Below are positions 41,472 to 50,950 of a stretch of 64,000 nucleotides of DNA, piece by piece; the stretch's first letter is position 1; every line of letters starts with the position of its first letter. The notes beneath the pieces are model-generated. The model made no database searches. It was not told where the DNA came from and worked only from the letters and a program-made list of their open reading frames with translations. This DNA comes from Coriobacteriaceae bacterium (GTDB taxonomy: Bacteria > Actinomycetota > Coriobacteriia > Coriobacteriales > Atopobiaceae): the NCBI GenBank assembly GCA_004557505.1, contig SFGZ01000008.1, forward strand, positions 124,001-188,000. The letters are read 5' to 3'. Made by a program: the position numbers and the translations under genes.

Positions 41472-42203
41472 TTAACCCAGGACGTAGCTGGGGTCGAACA
41501 CCGTTCTGCCAAGCCGCACGATCGTCGAGCCCTCCTCGACCGCAATCGGGAAGTCGTCGCTCATGCCGCACGAGAGGACCGGGAGCGCCAGCCCGCCGCG
41601 CGCGGCGAGCTCGTCGCGCAGCTCGCGCAGGCCGGAGAAGGTCCTTCTCGCCGCATCCATGTCGTGCGCCGGCGCCATGGCCATGAGGCCGCGCACGCTG
41701 ACGGCGGGAAGCGCCAGGATGCCGTCGAGCGCCGTGCGGGCCCCGTCGGGCGAGAAGCCGGACTTGGACTGCTCCCCCGAGACGTTCACCTCGAGGAGGA
41801 CGTCGCTCGTCACGCCACGCGCGGCGCCTCGCCTTGAGATGGCCTCGGCCAGGCGGGCCGAGGACACCGAGTGGATGAGCGCGACGTTGCCCACGACCTC
41901 GCGCACCTTGTTGGTCTGTAGGTTGCCGATCATGTCGAAGCGCGCGCCCGCCATCTCGGGGTAGGCGGCGGCGCCCTTGAGCTTGCGGGCCAGCTCCTGG
42001 GGGCGGTTCTCGCCAAAGGCGCGGTATCCCGCCCGCCAGGCAAGGTCGACCTCGGCCACGCCGACGGTCTTGGAGACGGCGAGAAGCGCCACCTCGGCCG
42101 GATCGCGCCCGGCGCGGGCGGCCGCCTCGGCGATGCGCTGGAGGATCTCCCCCCTGCGCTCGGCGAGAAACGCCGCGTAGCCCTCTTCCCCTGTCCCGTC
42201 CAT
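41472..42203 (-). CDS. YggS-family PLP homeostasis protein
   Basis: 243 residues from ATG 42203; an ATG at 42221 is also possible. PLP-binding lysine in VALLAVSKTVGVAEV; GENRPQELARKLK and FDMIGNLQTNKVREVV are diagnostic, as is VLSCGMSDDFPIAVEEGST. It buffers pyridoxal phosphate. It usually sits just upstream of sepF, as here. Confidence 0.92.
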   Translation of the reverse strand: MDGTGEEGYAAFLAERRGEILQRIAEAAARAGRDPAEVALLAVSKTVGVAEVDLAWRAGYRAFGENRPQELARKLKGAAAYPEMAGARFDMIGNLQTNKVREVVGNVALIHSVSSARLAEAISRRGAARGVTSDVLLEVNVSGEQSKSGFSPDGARTALDGILALPAVSVRGLMAMAPAHDMDAARRTFSGLRELRDELAARGGLALPVLSCGMSDDFPIAVEEGSTIVRLGRTVFDPSYVLG

Positions 42204-42260
42204 CAAACGACCAGCTCCCATACCCTCGAAGAAACTCCGCGCCCCGCAGGGGACGCCGCC

Positions 42261-43067
42261 CTACTCCCCCGTCATCACCGCCAGGGCGCCATGCCTCCCG
42301 CAGGACCCGTGCTCGGCCCGGTACGAGAAGAACCTCTCCGTCGCCGAGGCGGTCGAGACGTCGCAGCAGGCGATGGAGCCCGGGGGCACCCCGGCGTCCT
42401 CCAGCGCCGCCGAGACGGCGGCGCCAAGGTCGAGGTTGCGCTCGCCCCAGATGACCCCGGGGCCAAACTCCGCCGAGAAGCGCTCCGCAAGCCCGGGCGA
42501 GACCTCGTAGTCCTCGCGCCCGATGTGCGGGCCCACGTAGGCGAGCATCTGCGAGGGGGGCGTCCCGGTCTCCTCGGAGAGGACGCGCGCGGCCTTGGCG
42601 CCTATGCGCCCGATGGTCCCCCGCCATCCGGAGTGCGCCACGGCGAAGCCGCCCGCAGCCACGAGGACCACGGGGACGCAGTCGGCGAAGCACAGAAGCA
42701 CGGGGACGCCCGCGGCCGTGCAGACGATCGCGTCGGCTCCGCCCGCGGCATCCTCTTGGGCCGCACGGACGGCGTCGGCGCCACAGGAGCGCACCACGAC
42801 GACCCTGTCGCCATGCACCTGGTGCGGGTTCACGAGCGCATCCCCGCAGTCCTCGGCCCCCAGCGCGGCAAGGGCCCGACGGCGGTTCTCGGCCACGCAG
42901 GAGGCGTCGTCGCCGCAGGCGCTCCCCAGGTTGAGAGACGCATGGCACCCGGCGGAGACGCCGCCCGTGCGCTCCGTGAACGCGAGGGCGACCCCCTGGG
43001 GGGCGGAGACGTCCCCCAAAAGGGTCACGCCGTGCGACTGGTACCTTGTGAGCGTGGGCGCGGACAT
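42261..43067 (-). CDS. pgeF: Peptidoglycan editing factor (multicopper polyphenol oxidase-like, YfiH)
   Basis: 268 residues. Metal-site residues lie in NPHQVHGDRVV, CFADCVPVVLV and AVAHSGWRGTIGRI. The family removes misincorporated residues from peptidoglycan precursors. It starts 5 bp after the ftsZ stop, so it is translated with ftsZ. Confidence 0.9.
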   Translation of the reverse strand: MSAPTLTRYQSHGVTLLGDVSAPQGVALAFTERTGGVSAGCHASLNLGSACGDDASCVAENRRRALAALGAEDCGDALVNPHQVHGDRVVVVRSCGADAVRAAQEDAAGGADAIVCTAAGVPVLLCFADCVPVVLVAAGGFAVAHSGWRGTIGRIGAKAARVLSEETGTPPSQMLAYVGPHIGREDYEVSPGLAERFSAEFGPGVIWGERNLDLGAAVSAALEDAGVPPGSIACCDVSTASATERFFSYRAEHGSCGRHGALAVMTGE

Positions 43068-43071
43068 GGCG

Positions 43072-44205
43072 CTAGATGCGGCTGCGCTTCAGGAAGTCGG
43101 GGATGTCGAACTCCTTGTTGTCGCCGCTTGCGGCGGGTGCCGAAGGACGGCTCGCGGGAGCCGGCGCGGTGTAGGGGCGCTGCTTGGGCTTGGATGCCTG
43201 CGCCTGCGGGCGCGCCACCGGCATGGTGGGCAGCGTCTGCTGGATGTTGGCGTCGTTGAAACCGGTGGCGATGACGGTGACGCGCACCTGGTCGCCGAGG
43301 GACTCGTCGACGACGGTGCCAAAGATGATGTTCGCCTCGGGGTCGACGTTCTTGGCGACGAGGTCGGCGGCGTCGTTGATCTCCTGGATGCCGAGGTCCT
43401 TGTTGCCGGCGATGGAGAGCAGCACGCGCGTGGCGCCGTCGGTCGAGGTCTCCAGCAGCGGGCTGGAGATGGCCTCGGAGGCCGCGTCCGTCGCGCGGGA
43501 GTCGCCGGAGGCGGTGCCGATGCCCATCATGGCCGTGCCCGCGCCCTTCATGATGGTGCAGACGTCGGCGAAGTCGAGGTTGATGAGGCCGGGGACGGTG
43601 ATGAGGTCCGTGATGCCCTGGGTGCCCTGGCACAGCACGTCGTCGGCCATGCGGAAGGCCTCGAGCATGGTGGTCTTCTTCTCGGAGAGGTCGAGCAGGC
43701 GGTCGTTGGGGATCACGATGAGCGTGTCGACGTTGTCGGAGAGGTTCTTGATGCCGTCGGCGGCGGAGTTGTAGCGCTTGCGGCCCTCGAACGAGAAGGG
43801 CTTGGTGACGACGCCCACGGTGAGGGCGCCCACGTCGTTCTTGGCGATGTCGGCAACGATGGGCGCGGCGCCCGTGCCCGTGCCGCCTCCCTCGCCGGCG
43901 GTGATGAAGACCATGTCGGAGCCGGCGAGGGCCTGCTTGATCTCGTCACGGCTCTCCTCGGCGGCCTCCTGGCCCACCTCGGGGTTGGCGCCCGCGCCAA
44001 GGCCCTTGGTGATGTCGGTGCCGATGTGGACCTTGATGTCGGCGTCGGAGATGGCGAGCGCCTGCGCGTCGGTGTTGATGGCGACGAACTCGACGCCGCG
44101 GATGCCCTCCTCGATCATGCGGTTCACGGCGTTGGTACCGCCGCCGCCCACGCCGACAACCTTGATCACGGCGAGATAGTTGCTGGGGACCTCGGTGTCC
44201 TTCAT
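43072..44205 (-). CDS. ftsZ: Cell division GTPase FtsZ
   Basis: 377 residues. IKVVGVGGGGTNAVNRMI at the N-terminus, the tubulin signature GEGGGTGTGAAP at about residue 106, and NFDF-type T7 loop LINLDFADVCTIM are present. The Pro/Ala/Gln linker ends in DIPDFLKRSRI, the conserved tail for SepF and FtsA-type partners. It polymerises to the Z-ring. The upstream gap 44206-44478 probably carries an extra promoter. Confidence 0.97.
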   Translation of the reverse strand: MKDTEVPSNYLAVIKVVGVGGGGTNAVNRMIEEGIRGVEFVAINTDAQALAISDADIKVHIGTDITKGLGAGANPEVGQEAAEESRDEIKQALAGSDMVFITAGEGGGTGTGAAPIVADIAKNDVGALTVGVVTKPFSFEGRKRYNSAADGIKNLSDNVDTLIVIPNDRLLDLSEKKTTMLEAFRMADDVLCQGTQGITDLITVPGLINLDFADVCTIMKGAGTAMMGIGTASGDSRATDAASEAISSPLLETSTDGATRVLLSIAGNKDLGIQEINDAADLVAKNVDPEANIIFGTVVDESLGDQVRVTVIATGFNDANIQQTLPTMPVARPQAQASKPKQRPYTAPAPASRPSAPAASGDNKEFDIPDFLKRSRI

Positions 44206-44478
44206 CGTTTCCTCCTTGTTGGCGACGGCCCTGTGCCAGCGCCATTGCTGGTGCGTTCGTGCTTCGCTCGTGTGACGTTTTCGTCCAGCCCGCGAAAAGC
44301 GCTGGTAGAAACCCTAAACCTCAGGTTAAGCCAGATGCTCCCCACAAAGCGAGGTATATTTGCACATTGGGCGTGCCCCCGTCAAACACTTTGTGCAAAC
44401 GGTGGAAACCGCAGGTGAACGGTGCCGCCGTAGGGCATGGAAACTCTCAAGTGAAACTTGAGGATGAGGTTTGTTTCC

Positions 44479-45660
44479 CTAGGTGGCGCTCGTCTCGGTG
44501 GCTGCGGAAGCCGCCGCGTCCGCGGCCGTGGGATCCGCCGTCGAGGCGCTGTCGGTGGAGGGTGCCGCGTCGCCCGCGGGGGAGCGGGGGCCCACCGCCC
44601 CCGTCCCGGCCGTCACGTTCGAAGAGTCGATCTTCCTGTACGAGGGGCTCGACGGAACGCGGACGTTGACGTAGGTGAGCTCGTCGGGGTACTCGGCGAG
44701 CAGGCTCTTGACGATCTCCTCCTTCGAGGAGATGTCCACGGGCGACCCGAGGGAGACCTCCACGCCGTTCGCGAGGACGCAGGAGAGGCTCGCCTCGCTC
44801 GGCGCCGTGAAGCTCACGATCTGCGAGGCAAAGCCCGACGAGAAGCCCTCGAGGTAGCTCCTCGCGGCGACAATCACCTCGTCGGTAGCCGTGGAGCCCG
44901 CCACCGGGTCGACGGTGGCGGGGACGCCGGTGATGAGGATGGCGCCCATCGACGTGGCCCTCTCGAGGGCAACGTCATCTGCGGACCTCCCGTCGGAGAC
45001 GTCCAGGTTCACGGGCTCGAGCCACACCTCGCCCTCGCCGAGGTACCAGGCGACGCTCCTCGAGCTCATCACGACGACGGCCTCGACCGTGCGCTCGACG
45101 ACCGAGATCTTGAGCTTGTCGGGAAACTCGCGCGCCACGTTCACCGAGGCGACCCAGGGGTTCTTCATGAGGTTCTGGGTGATGGCGCCGGCATCCACGT
45201 TGAGAAGGGTCGTGCCCTCCTCGACGTTCGCGAGCTTCTGGATGTCCTCGGCGCTCACGTGGTCCGTGGCCACGGCATCGATGGAGGCGATCTTGAAGGC
45301 GGACGTGTTGCTCAGGACGAGAAACGCCACGCCGAGCGCGGCCGCGGCGAGCGCCGCGACCGCCGCGACGCGCAGGGCGATGCCCATGGCGTCTGCCGCC
45401 CGCACCTGGCGCGCGCGGGCCTCCCTCGCCTCCCGCCCGCCCTGGGGGCGCGGCGCGCGCCAGGGGCGCGTGGCGGGCCGCTTGGCCTGGGAGTCCCCGG
45501 GCGCGGGCCTTGGCTTGGGCTTGGGCTTGGGCGGCGCGGCCGACTGCCGAGACGGGCGCGGGGTGCGGGCGCGGGGTGCGGGGGCCGGCCTCGAGGCACG
45601 CGCCGCGCGCCCCTGCGTCGCCTTGCGCGCCGTCGGCCTTCTTCTGTCGTCTGACGCCAT
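44479..45660 (-). CDS. ftsQ: Cell division protein FtsQ/DivIB
   Basis: 393 residues. A long basic, Pro/Ala/Arg-rich cytoplasmic leader (about residues 1-92) precedes one membrane span (RVAAVAALAAAALGVAFLVL). The POTRA domain follows: KIASIDAVATDHVSAEDIQ and NPWVASVNVAREFPDKLKI. An Ala/Ser/Thr-rich tail follows the DivIB domain. It bridges early and late divisome proteins. Confidence 0.9.
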   Translation of the reverse strand: MASDDRRRPTARKATQGRAARASRPAPAPRARTPRPSRQSAAPPKPKPKPRPAPGDSQAKRPATRPWRAPRPQGGREAREARARQVRAADAMGIALRVAAVAALAAAALGVAFLVLSNTSAFKIASIDAVATDHVSAEDIQKLANVEEGTTLLNVDAGAITQNLMKNPWVASVNVAREFPDKLKISVVERTVEAVVVMSSRSVAWYLGEGEVWLEPVNLDVSDGRSADDVALERATSMGAILITGVPATVDPVAGSTATDEVIVAARSYLEGFSSGFASQIVSFTAPSEASLSCVLANGVEVSLGSPVDISSKEEIVKSLLAEYPDELTYVNVRVPSSPSYRKIDSSNVTAGTGAVGPRSPAGDAAPSTDSASTADPTAADAAASAATETSAT

Positions 45661-45672
45661 GCCGCGTTCTCC

Positions 45673-46587
45673 CTATGCCCCGAACCCGAGCAGCTTGACC
45701 TCGGGCTGGAGGTCAAGCTGGTACGTGTCGCGCACGACGTCGTGGACGTGGCGCATGACCTCCACCACGTCGTGGGCGCGCGCCCCGCCGTCGTTCACGA
45801 TGAAGTTGGCGTGGACGTCCGAGACGACGGCCCCGCCAACGCGGTATCCCTTGAGGCCGCAGGCCTCGATCATGACGGCCGCAGAGCGCGGGCCGGGGTC
45901 CCTGAAGACCGAGCCGCAGCAGGGCCTCCCCATTGGCTGCGACTGGCTGCGGCGGCGCAGCCTCTCCTCCACGTCGCGCGCGATGGCGTCGCGGGTGCCC
46001 GGCGCGAGCCGGAAGGTTGCCTCCAGGACGATCTCGGTGGTGGGTAGCGAGGTGGCGCGGTAGCCCCACTCGACCTCCGAGGCCGCATGGCGCACCAGGC
46101 CCCTGCCAGGCCGCAGGCTCACCACGTCCTCGATCACGCTGCCAACCCACTCGTGGCGGGTCCCCGCGTCCATGGAGACGGCGCCGCCCACGGTACCCGG
46201 GATGCCCGCGCAGAACTCGAGGCCCGAGAGCGAGCGCTTCATGGCCTCGGAGACGAGCTTCGAGAGGGAAAGCGCGGCGCCCGCCGTCACGCGGCCGTCC
46301 TCCGCAAAGCCCATGCGGGAGAACTCGCGGCCCAGCGTGATGACGCAGCCGTCGTAGCCGGTGTCGGCGGCGAGGATGTTGGAGCCCTTGCCCATGACCA
46401 CCCAACCCACGCGCTCCGCGCGCAGGACCTCGACGGTCTTGAGCAGGGCCTCGTAGGTGTTGGCGCACACGAAGAGCGCGGCGGGCCCGCCGATGCGGTA
46501 CGTCGTGCGGTGCGAGAGACGCTCGCCGCGGATAACGTCCGCGTCGACGGCCCCCGAGAGGCTCATGTATGCATTGAAGACGCTCAC
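45673..46587 (-). CDS. murB: UDP-N-acetylenolpyruvoylglucosamine reductase
   Basis: 304 residues. FAD-binding motifs MGKGSNILAAD and GIPGTVGGAVSMDAG are clear. The active-site serine lies in CCGSVFRDPGPRSA and a late HANFIVNDGG completes the site. It reduces the enolpyruvyl group to form UDP-MurNAc. It overlaps murC by 4 bp. Confidence 0.94.
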   Translation of the reverse strand: MSVFNAYMSLSGAVDADVIRGERLSHRTTYRIGGPAALFVCANTYEALLKTVEVLRAERVGWVVMGKGSNILAADTGYDGCVITLGREFSRMGFAEDGRVTAGAALSLSKLVSEAMKRSLSGLEFCAGIPGTVGGAVSMDAGTRHEWVGSVIEDVVSLRPGRGLVRHAASEVEWGYRATSLPTTEIVLEATFRLAPGTRDAIARDVEERLRRRSQSQPMGRPCCGSVFRDPGPRSAAVMIEACGLKGYRVGGAVVSDVHANFIVNDGGARAHDVVEVMRHVHDVVRDTYQLDLQPEVKLLGFGA

Positions 46588-48044
46588 GCCCGCTGCTCGC
46601 CTCTCTCCTCGTCACGCTCGCGCATGGCGGCGATGAACGCTGGGCCTATCTGGGTGACGTCGCCCGCGCCCTGCGTGATGAGCAGGTCGCCCGGACGGCA
46701 GGTGTCGCAGAGGCTCTGGATGAGCTCGTGACGGTTGGGGATGTAGCGCACGTCGGGCACCGTTCCGGCCGCCTTGACCCGGGCCGAGAGGGTCTTGCCC
46801 GAGATGCCGGGGATGGGCATCTCGCCCGCCGAGAAGACGTCCATCACGCACAGGGCGTCAACGTGGTCGAAGGCGCGCGCGAAGAGCGATCCGAGCGCCT
46901 TGGTGCGGCTGTAACGGTGCGGCTGGAACACGCAGACGATGCGGCCGAAGCCAAGCTGCGACGCCGCCTCGAGCGTGGCGGAGATCTCGGTGGGATGGTG
47001 ACCGTAGTCGTCCACCACGGTGACGCCGTCGATGTCGCCCACGTGGGTGAAGCGCCTGCGCGCGCCCTTGAACTCCGAGAGCCTCTCGGCGGCCTGGGCG
47101 AGGTCTGCCCCCAGGACGTCGGCCACGGCGATGGCCGCCGTCGCGTTCGCCATGTTGTGGCGCCCGGGGTTCGACCTGATGGTCACCTCGGCCGAGGCGC
47201 CGGAGGGGGTCCTCACGGAGAAGCGCATGGCAAGCCGGTGCGGCGCCAGGCCCTCCTCGGGCACGCAGACGTAGTCGTTGCCCTCGTCAAAGCCGTAGGT
47301 CATCACGCGACGGCCGGTCGAGCGGGCAAGCTCCGCGTAGTGGGGGTTGTCACCGTTCACGATGACGGTGCCCCCCTCGCCCACCAGCCCCATGAAGGTG
47401 CAGAAGGTCCTCTCGATGTTCTCGAGGGTGCCGTAGTGGTCGAGGTGGTCGGCCTCGATGTTGGTGACCACCACCACGGCGGGATTGAGGTAGAGGAAGG
47501 AGCCGTCGGACTCGTCGGCCTCGCACACGAAGTAGCCGCCCTCGCCGTTCCTGCCGTTGGTGTCATAGCCCTCGACCACGCCGCCGATGAGGAAGGAGGG
47601 GTCCCAGCCCAGGCCGTCGAGCATGGTCGCGATCATGGACGACGTGGTGGTCTTGCCGTGCGTGCCGGCGACCGCCACGGTGGTGGCGTTGTCGGAGAGG
47701 TACGACAGCATCTTTGCCCTCGGCCAGATGGGGATGCCCAGCTCGCGGGCGCGGACGACCTCTGGGTTTGTCTCGGGGATGGCGCTCGAGGTGACGACCA
47801 CCGCGGGCGAGACGCGGTCGATGGTCGCGGCGTCGTGGCCGATGGTCACGTCGATGCCGGCGTCCTCGAGCTCGCGCACGTAGTGGGAGCTCTTGAGGTC
47901 GGAGCCCGTGACCTTGCAGCCGCGGTTGTTGAGCACGAGCGCGATGCCGCTCATGCCCGCGCCCCCGATGCCCACGAAGTGGGCGCTCGCGATGGTGCCG
48001 CCCTCGGCGGCGCTGTCGCCGGTCTTCTCCAGGCTGTCTGCCAT
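46584..48044 (-). CDS. murC: UDP-N-acetylmuramate--L-alanine ligase
   Basis: 486 residues from ATG 48044, with GGAAGGGG upstream; an in-frame TTG 15 bp earlier is not needed. HFVGIGGAGMSGIALVL is the UDP-binding start, AVAGTHGKTTTSSMIATML the ATP loop, and DDYGHHPTEISATLEA the C-terminal signature. It adds L-Ala to UDP-MurNAc. Confidence 0.96.
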   Translation of the reverse strand: MADSLEKTGDSAAEGGTIASAHFVGIGGAGMSGIALVLNNRGCKVTGSDLKSSHYVRELEDAGIDVTIGHDAATIDRVSPAVVVTSSAIPETNPEVVRARELGIPIWPRAKMLSYLSDNATTVAVAGTHGKTTTSSMIATMLDGLGWDPSFLIGGVVEGYDTNGRNGEGGYFVCEADESDGSFLYLNPAVVVVTNIEADHLDHYGTLENIERTFCTFMGLVGEGGTVIVNGDNPHYAELARSTGRRVMTYGFDEGNDYVCVPEEGLAPHRLAMRFSVRTPSGASAEVTIRSNPGRHNMANATAAIAVADVLGADLAQAAERLSEFKGARRRFTHVGDIDGVTVVDDYGHHPTEISATLEAASQLGFGRIVCVFQPHRYSRTKALGSLFARAFDHVDALCVMDVFSAGEMPIPGISGKTLSARVKAAGTVPDVRYIPNRHELIQSLCDTCRPGDLLITQGAGDVTQIGPAFIAAMRERDEERGEQRA

Positions 48045-48270
48045 GGCTACCCCTTCCAAAGCTGTGCGGCGAGAAGGCCCGCCACGGAAACTGGTTCGCC
48101 TAACCTATTCACTTTAGCCGATGGGCGGCCCGCGACGGCCCGCGGCGCGAGGCCACCACGGAGTCCGCAGGGCCCTCCACCCGCCGCGGCGGGTGGGTCA
48201 GGGCCCGATGCGGCCGCCGCGGCCTTGCGCGCCCGCCACGGCCCTTCCCCGCGCGGGTGACGGGGGGCGG

Positions 48271-49407
48271 CTACCGCGCGGCGGCGCGCTCCACGACGTC
48301 TGCCAGCTTGGCGGCGGCACGGTCCTGGCCAAGACCCCGCGCGCACGCGCGCATGCGCTCGCGCCGCTCGGCATCGCCCACCAGGGCGAGGAGGTCATCG
48401 GCAAAGGCCTCGCCGTCGATCGAGTCGTCGGCAAAGAGGACGGCGGCGCCGGCGTCCACCAGGTAGTGCGCATTGGTGGTCTGGTGGTCGCCCGTGGCCA
48501 GCGGGTAGGGCACGAGCACGCTTGGCACCGTCAGCGCGGCTATCTCGGCGATGGAGGAGGCACCGGCGCGGGAGACCACGAGGTCCGCCGCCGCGAGAGC
48601 CTCGCCCATGTTGGAGATGTAGGGCACAACCTGCCAGCGCTCGCGCTCGGCCTCGGTGAGGGCGAGCGAGGATGCCACGCCGTCGTAGAGCTCCTTGCCC
48701 GTGGAGTGGACCACGCGGAGCCCGGGGTTGGCCAGCAGGCGCCCCTTGAGGCGCGCGATGGCCTCGTTCACGTGTTGGGCGCCAAGGCTCCCGCCAAAGA
48801 CCAGAAGCATCGTGGCGTCCCCGGGGATGGAGAGGGCCGCGCGGCCCGCCTCGCGCGAGGCGCCCAGGACGCTCCGGCGCACGGGGTTGCCCGTGAGGAC
48901 GATGGCGTCCTCACGGCGGACGCGCCCCCTGAAGGCGGGGCGCGCCTGCGGCAGAGACACGCACACGAAGCGCGCGCCTGCGGCGAGCGTCTTGTTGGCA
49001 AGCCCGGGGACCGAGTTCTGCTCGTGGAGCACGTACGGGATGCGCTGCTTGCGGCAGCGGTCCATGAGCGCCAGCTCGACATAGGCGCCAAAGCCCACGG
49101 CGACGTCCGGGGCGCCCCTCTCGGCAAAGGCCCTCCCCACCCGCGCGGAGGCCGCGCGCTCGCGCACGAGGGCGGAGACGAGCGTCCAGGGGCGCGCGCG
49201 GTCAAAGCCGGTCACGCGGATGGGCTCAAGCTCGAAGCCCGCCTGCGGGACGAGCGTCCCCTCGAGCTTGGAGCTCTGGCCAAAGAAGCGCACGTGGTGG
49301 CCACGGGACGAGAGCTCCTCGGCCAGCGCCAGCGCCGGGTTGATGTGACCTGCGGTACCGCCTGCGGCGATCGCCACCTCAAGACTAGTTCCTGCCACGC
49401 CTGCCAT
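48271..49407 (-). CDS. murG: Lipid II synthase MurG (GlcNAc transferase)
   Basis: 378 residues. AAGGTAGHINPALALAEEL is the N-terminal glycine loop; YVLHEQNSVPGLAN, VFGGSLGAQHVNEA and VVSRAGASSIAEIAAL follow. It transfers GlcNAc to lipid I on the inner membrane face. The start overlaps the ftsW end by 23 bp. About 225 bp of GC-rich DNA with hairpins separates it from murC. Confidence 0.95.
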   Translation of the reverse strand: MAGVAGTSLEVAIAAGGTAGHINPALALAEELSSRGHHVRFFGQSSKLEGTLVPQAGFELEPIRVTGFDRARPWTLVSALVRERAASARVGRAFAERGAPDVAVGFGAYVELALMDRCRKQRIPYVLHEQNSVPGLANKTLAAGARFVCVSLPQARPAFRGRVRREDAIVLTGNPVRRSVLGASREAGRAALSIPGDATMLLVFGGSLGAQHVNEAIARLKGRLLANPGLRVVHSTGKELYDGVASSLALTEAERERWQVVPYISNMGEALAAADLVVSRAGASSIAEIAALTVPSVLVPYPLATGDHQTTNAHYLVDAGAAVLFADDSIDGEAFADDLLALVGDAERRERMRACARGLGQDRAAAKLADVVERAAAR

Positions 49408-50950
49408 CCCCTCTTCCGGACCCGCGGCCGCGAAGCCTCTCCGCGGCGCTGGGGCCGAGGTCTATCCTTTCGCCTTCGCAGCTGCCGCGTCCGCCCGTCC
49501 GGCTGCCGCCGCCGCGCGGGCGTGCCTGCGGATGGGCGCGGCCGCCGCCGTCGACCATGCGCAGCCCCGGACCGGCATCGCCTCGCGGGCGCGAGGAGCG
49601 CGGCGTGGGCGTGCCCACCAGCGATATGCCGGGGTCCCCCGAGGTTGCGGGGCCTCTCGCCTCCCCCTGGCCGTCAGCGAACTGCCAGGACTGGCGGCTG
49701 CGATCGTGGACGGTCTCGGGAAGCGTCGAGTGGGCTGACACCGAGACGAGCACGCCCACGAGCATGAGGCAGCTCATGATGGTCGAGCCGCCGTACGACA
49801 CGAAGGGGACGGGCTTTCCCGAGAGCGGTATGAGCCCCAGGACGCCGCAGACGTTCACGAGCAGCTGGATCACGATGAGCGAGGTGCAGCCTGCGGCGAT
49901 GAGCCTGCCGCACATGTCGGGCGCATAGCGCGCGATGCGGAAGCCCGCCCAGGCGAGGACGCCAAACGCGGCGAGCACGCCGAGCGTTCCCACAAGGCCA
50001 AGCTCCTCCCCCACCACGGCGAAGATGAAGTCGTTGTAGGCCATGGGCAGGTATGAGTACTTCTGCCTGCTCATGCCCAGGCCGACGCCAAAGAGCCCGC
50101 CCGAGCCAAACGCATAGAAGCCCTGGATGAGCTGGTAGCCGGAGCCGGTGGGGTCGCTCCAGGGGTCGAGCATGGTCACGATGCGGGCGCGCGAGTAGTC
50201 GTCCTTGAGCGAGAGGACGAGGGCCGCCGCCACGCCCACGGCAAGCACGATGAGGATCCAACGGCGGTCCATGCCGGCGAGGTAGGCCATCACGATGAGG
50301 GTGGCCGCGATGATGAGGGTCGAGCCCTTGTCGGGTTGCAGCAGGATGAGCACGAGCGGGACGCCCACGAAGACCGCAAGGTTCTTCACGAAGTCCTGGA
50401 AGCCCACGGCCTGCTCGTCGTAGTAGCGCTCGGCCTGGTCGGCGGCAACGAGGATGATCGTGATCTTGGCGAACTCGGAGGGCTGGAGCGTTAAGGGGCC
50501 GATGGCGACCCAGCGCGTGGCGCCATAGGCGTCGCTGCCCGCTATGGGCAGGAAGATCAGCAGCAGAAGGCCGATGGTCAGCGCCCAGATGATCCCGACC
50601 AGGCGCTTCCCCCAGATGTGGTAGTCCCGGCTCGCTATGAACGCGGCGATGCCCGCGCCCATGGCGGCGAACGCGAGCTGGCGCTTGAGGTAGTAGGCGG
50701 GGTCGTTGCCCATGGCCTCCGAGGTGAGCGACGTGACGGACGAGGCCGAGTACACCATGAGGAACCCAAAGCAGGTGAGTATGACCACCACGGCGATGAG
50801 GATGAGCCTGGGCCTCATGAACCTCTCGGGCACGCCGAGGATGGTCTTCTCGACCGACGGGCGCCCAGGGCCCCTCCCACGGGAGCCGCGACGGGTGGAG
50901 GAGCGTGGCCGCGAGGGGACGGGGCCTTGGTATGTGGATGCCCGTGCCAC
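49385..50950 (-). CDS. ftsW: SEDS-family peptidoglycan polymerase FtsW
   Basis: 521 residues from GTG 50950, which overlaps the murD stop (TAGTG). An Arg-rich cytoplasmic leader of about 46 residues precedes MRPRLILIAVVVILTCFGF and about ten membrane spans. The conserved LTLQPSEFAKI and PFVSYGGSTIMSCLMLVG are present. A long Gly/Arg-rich C-terminal tail of about 115 residues is unusual and extends into murG. It polymerises lipid II with FtsI at the septum. Confidence 0.92.
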   Translation of the reverse strand: MARASTYQGPVPSRPRSSTRRGSRGRGPGRPSVEKTILGVPERFMRPRLILIAVVVILTCFGFLMVYSASSVTSLTSEAMGNDPAYYLKRQLAFAAMGAGIAAFIASRDYHIWGKRLVGIIWALTIGLLLLIFLPIAGSDAYGATRWVAIGPLTLQPSEFAKITIILVAADQAERYYDEQAVGFQDFVKNLAVFVGVPLVLILLQPDKGSTLIIAATLIVMAYLAGMDRRWILIVLAVGVAAALVLSLKDDYSRARIVTMLDPWSDPTGSGYQLIQGFYAFGSGGLFGVGLGMSRQKYSYLPMAYNDFIFAVVGEELGLVGTLGVLAAFGVLAWAGFRIARYAPDMCGRLIAAGCTSLIVIQLLVNVCGVLGLIPLSGKPVPFVSYGGSTIMSCLMLVGVLVSVSAHSTLPETVHDRSRQSWQFADGQGEARGPATSGDPGISLVGTPTPRSSRPRGDAGPGLRMVDGGGRAHPQARPRGGGSRTGGRGSCEGERIDLGPSAAERLRGRGSGRGDGRRGRN

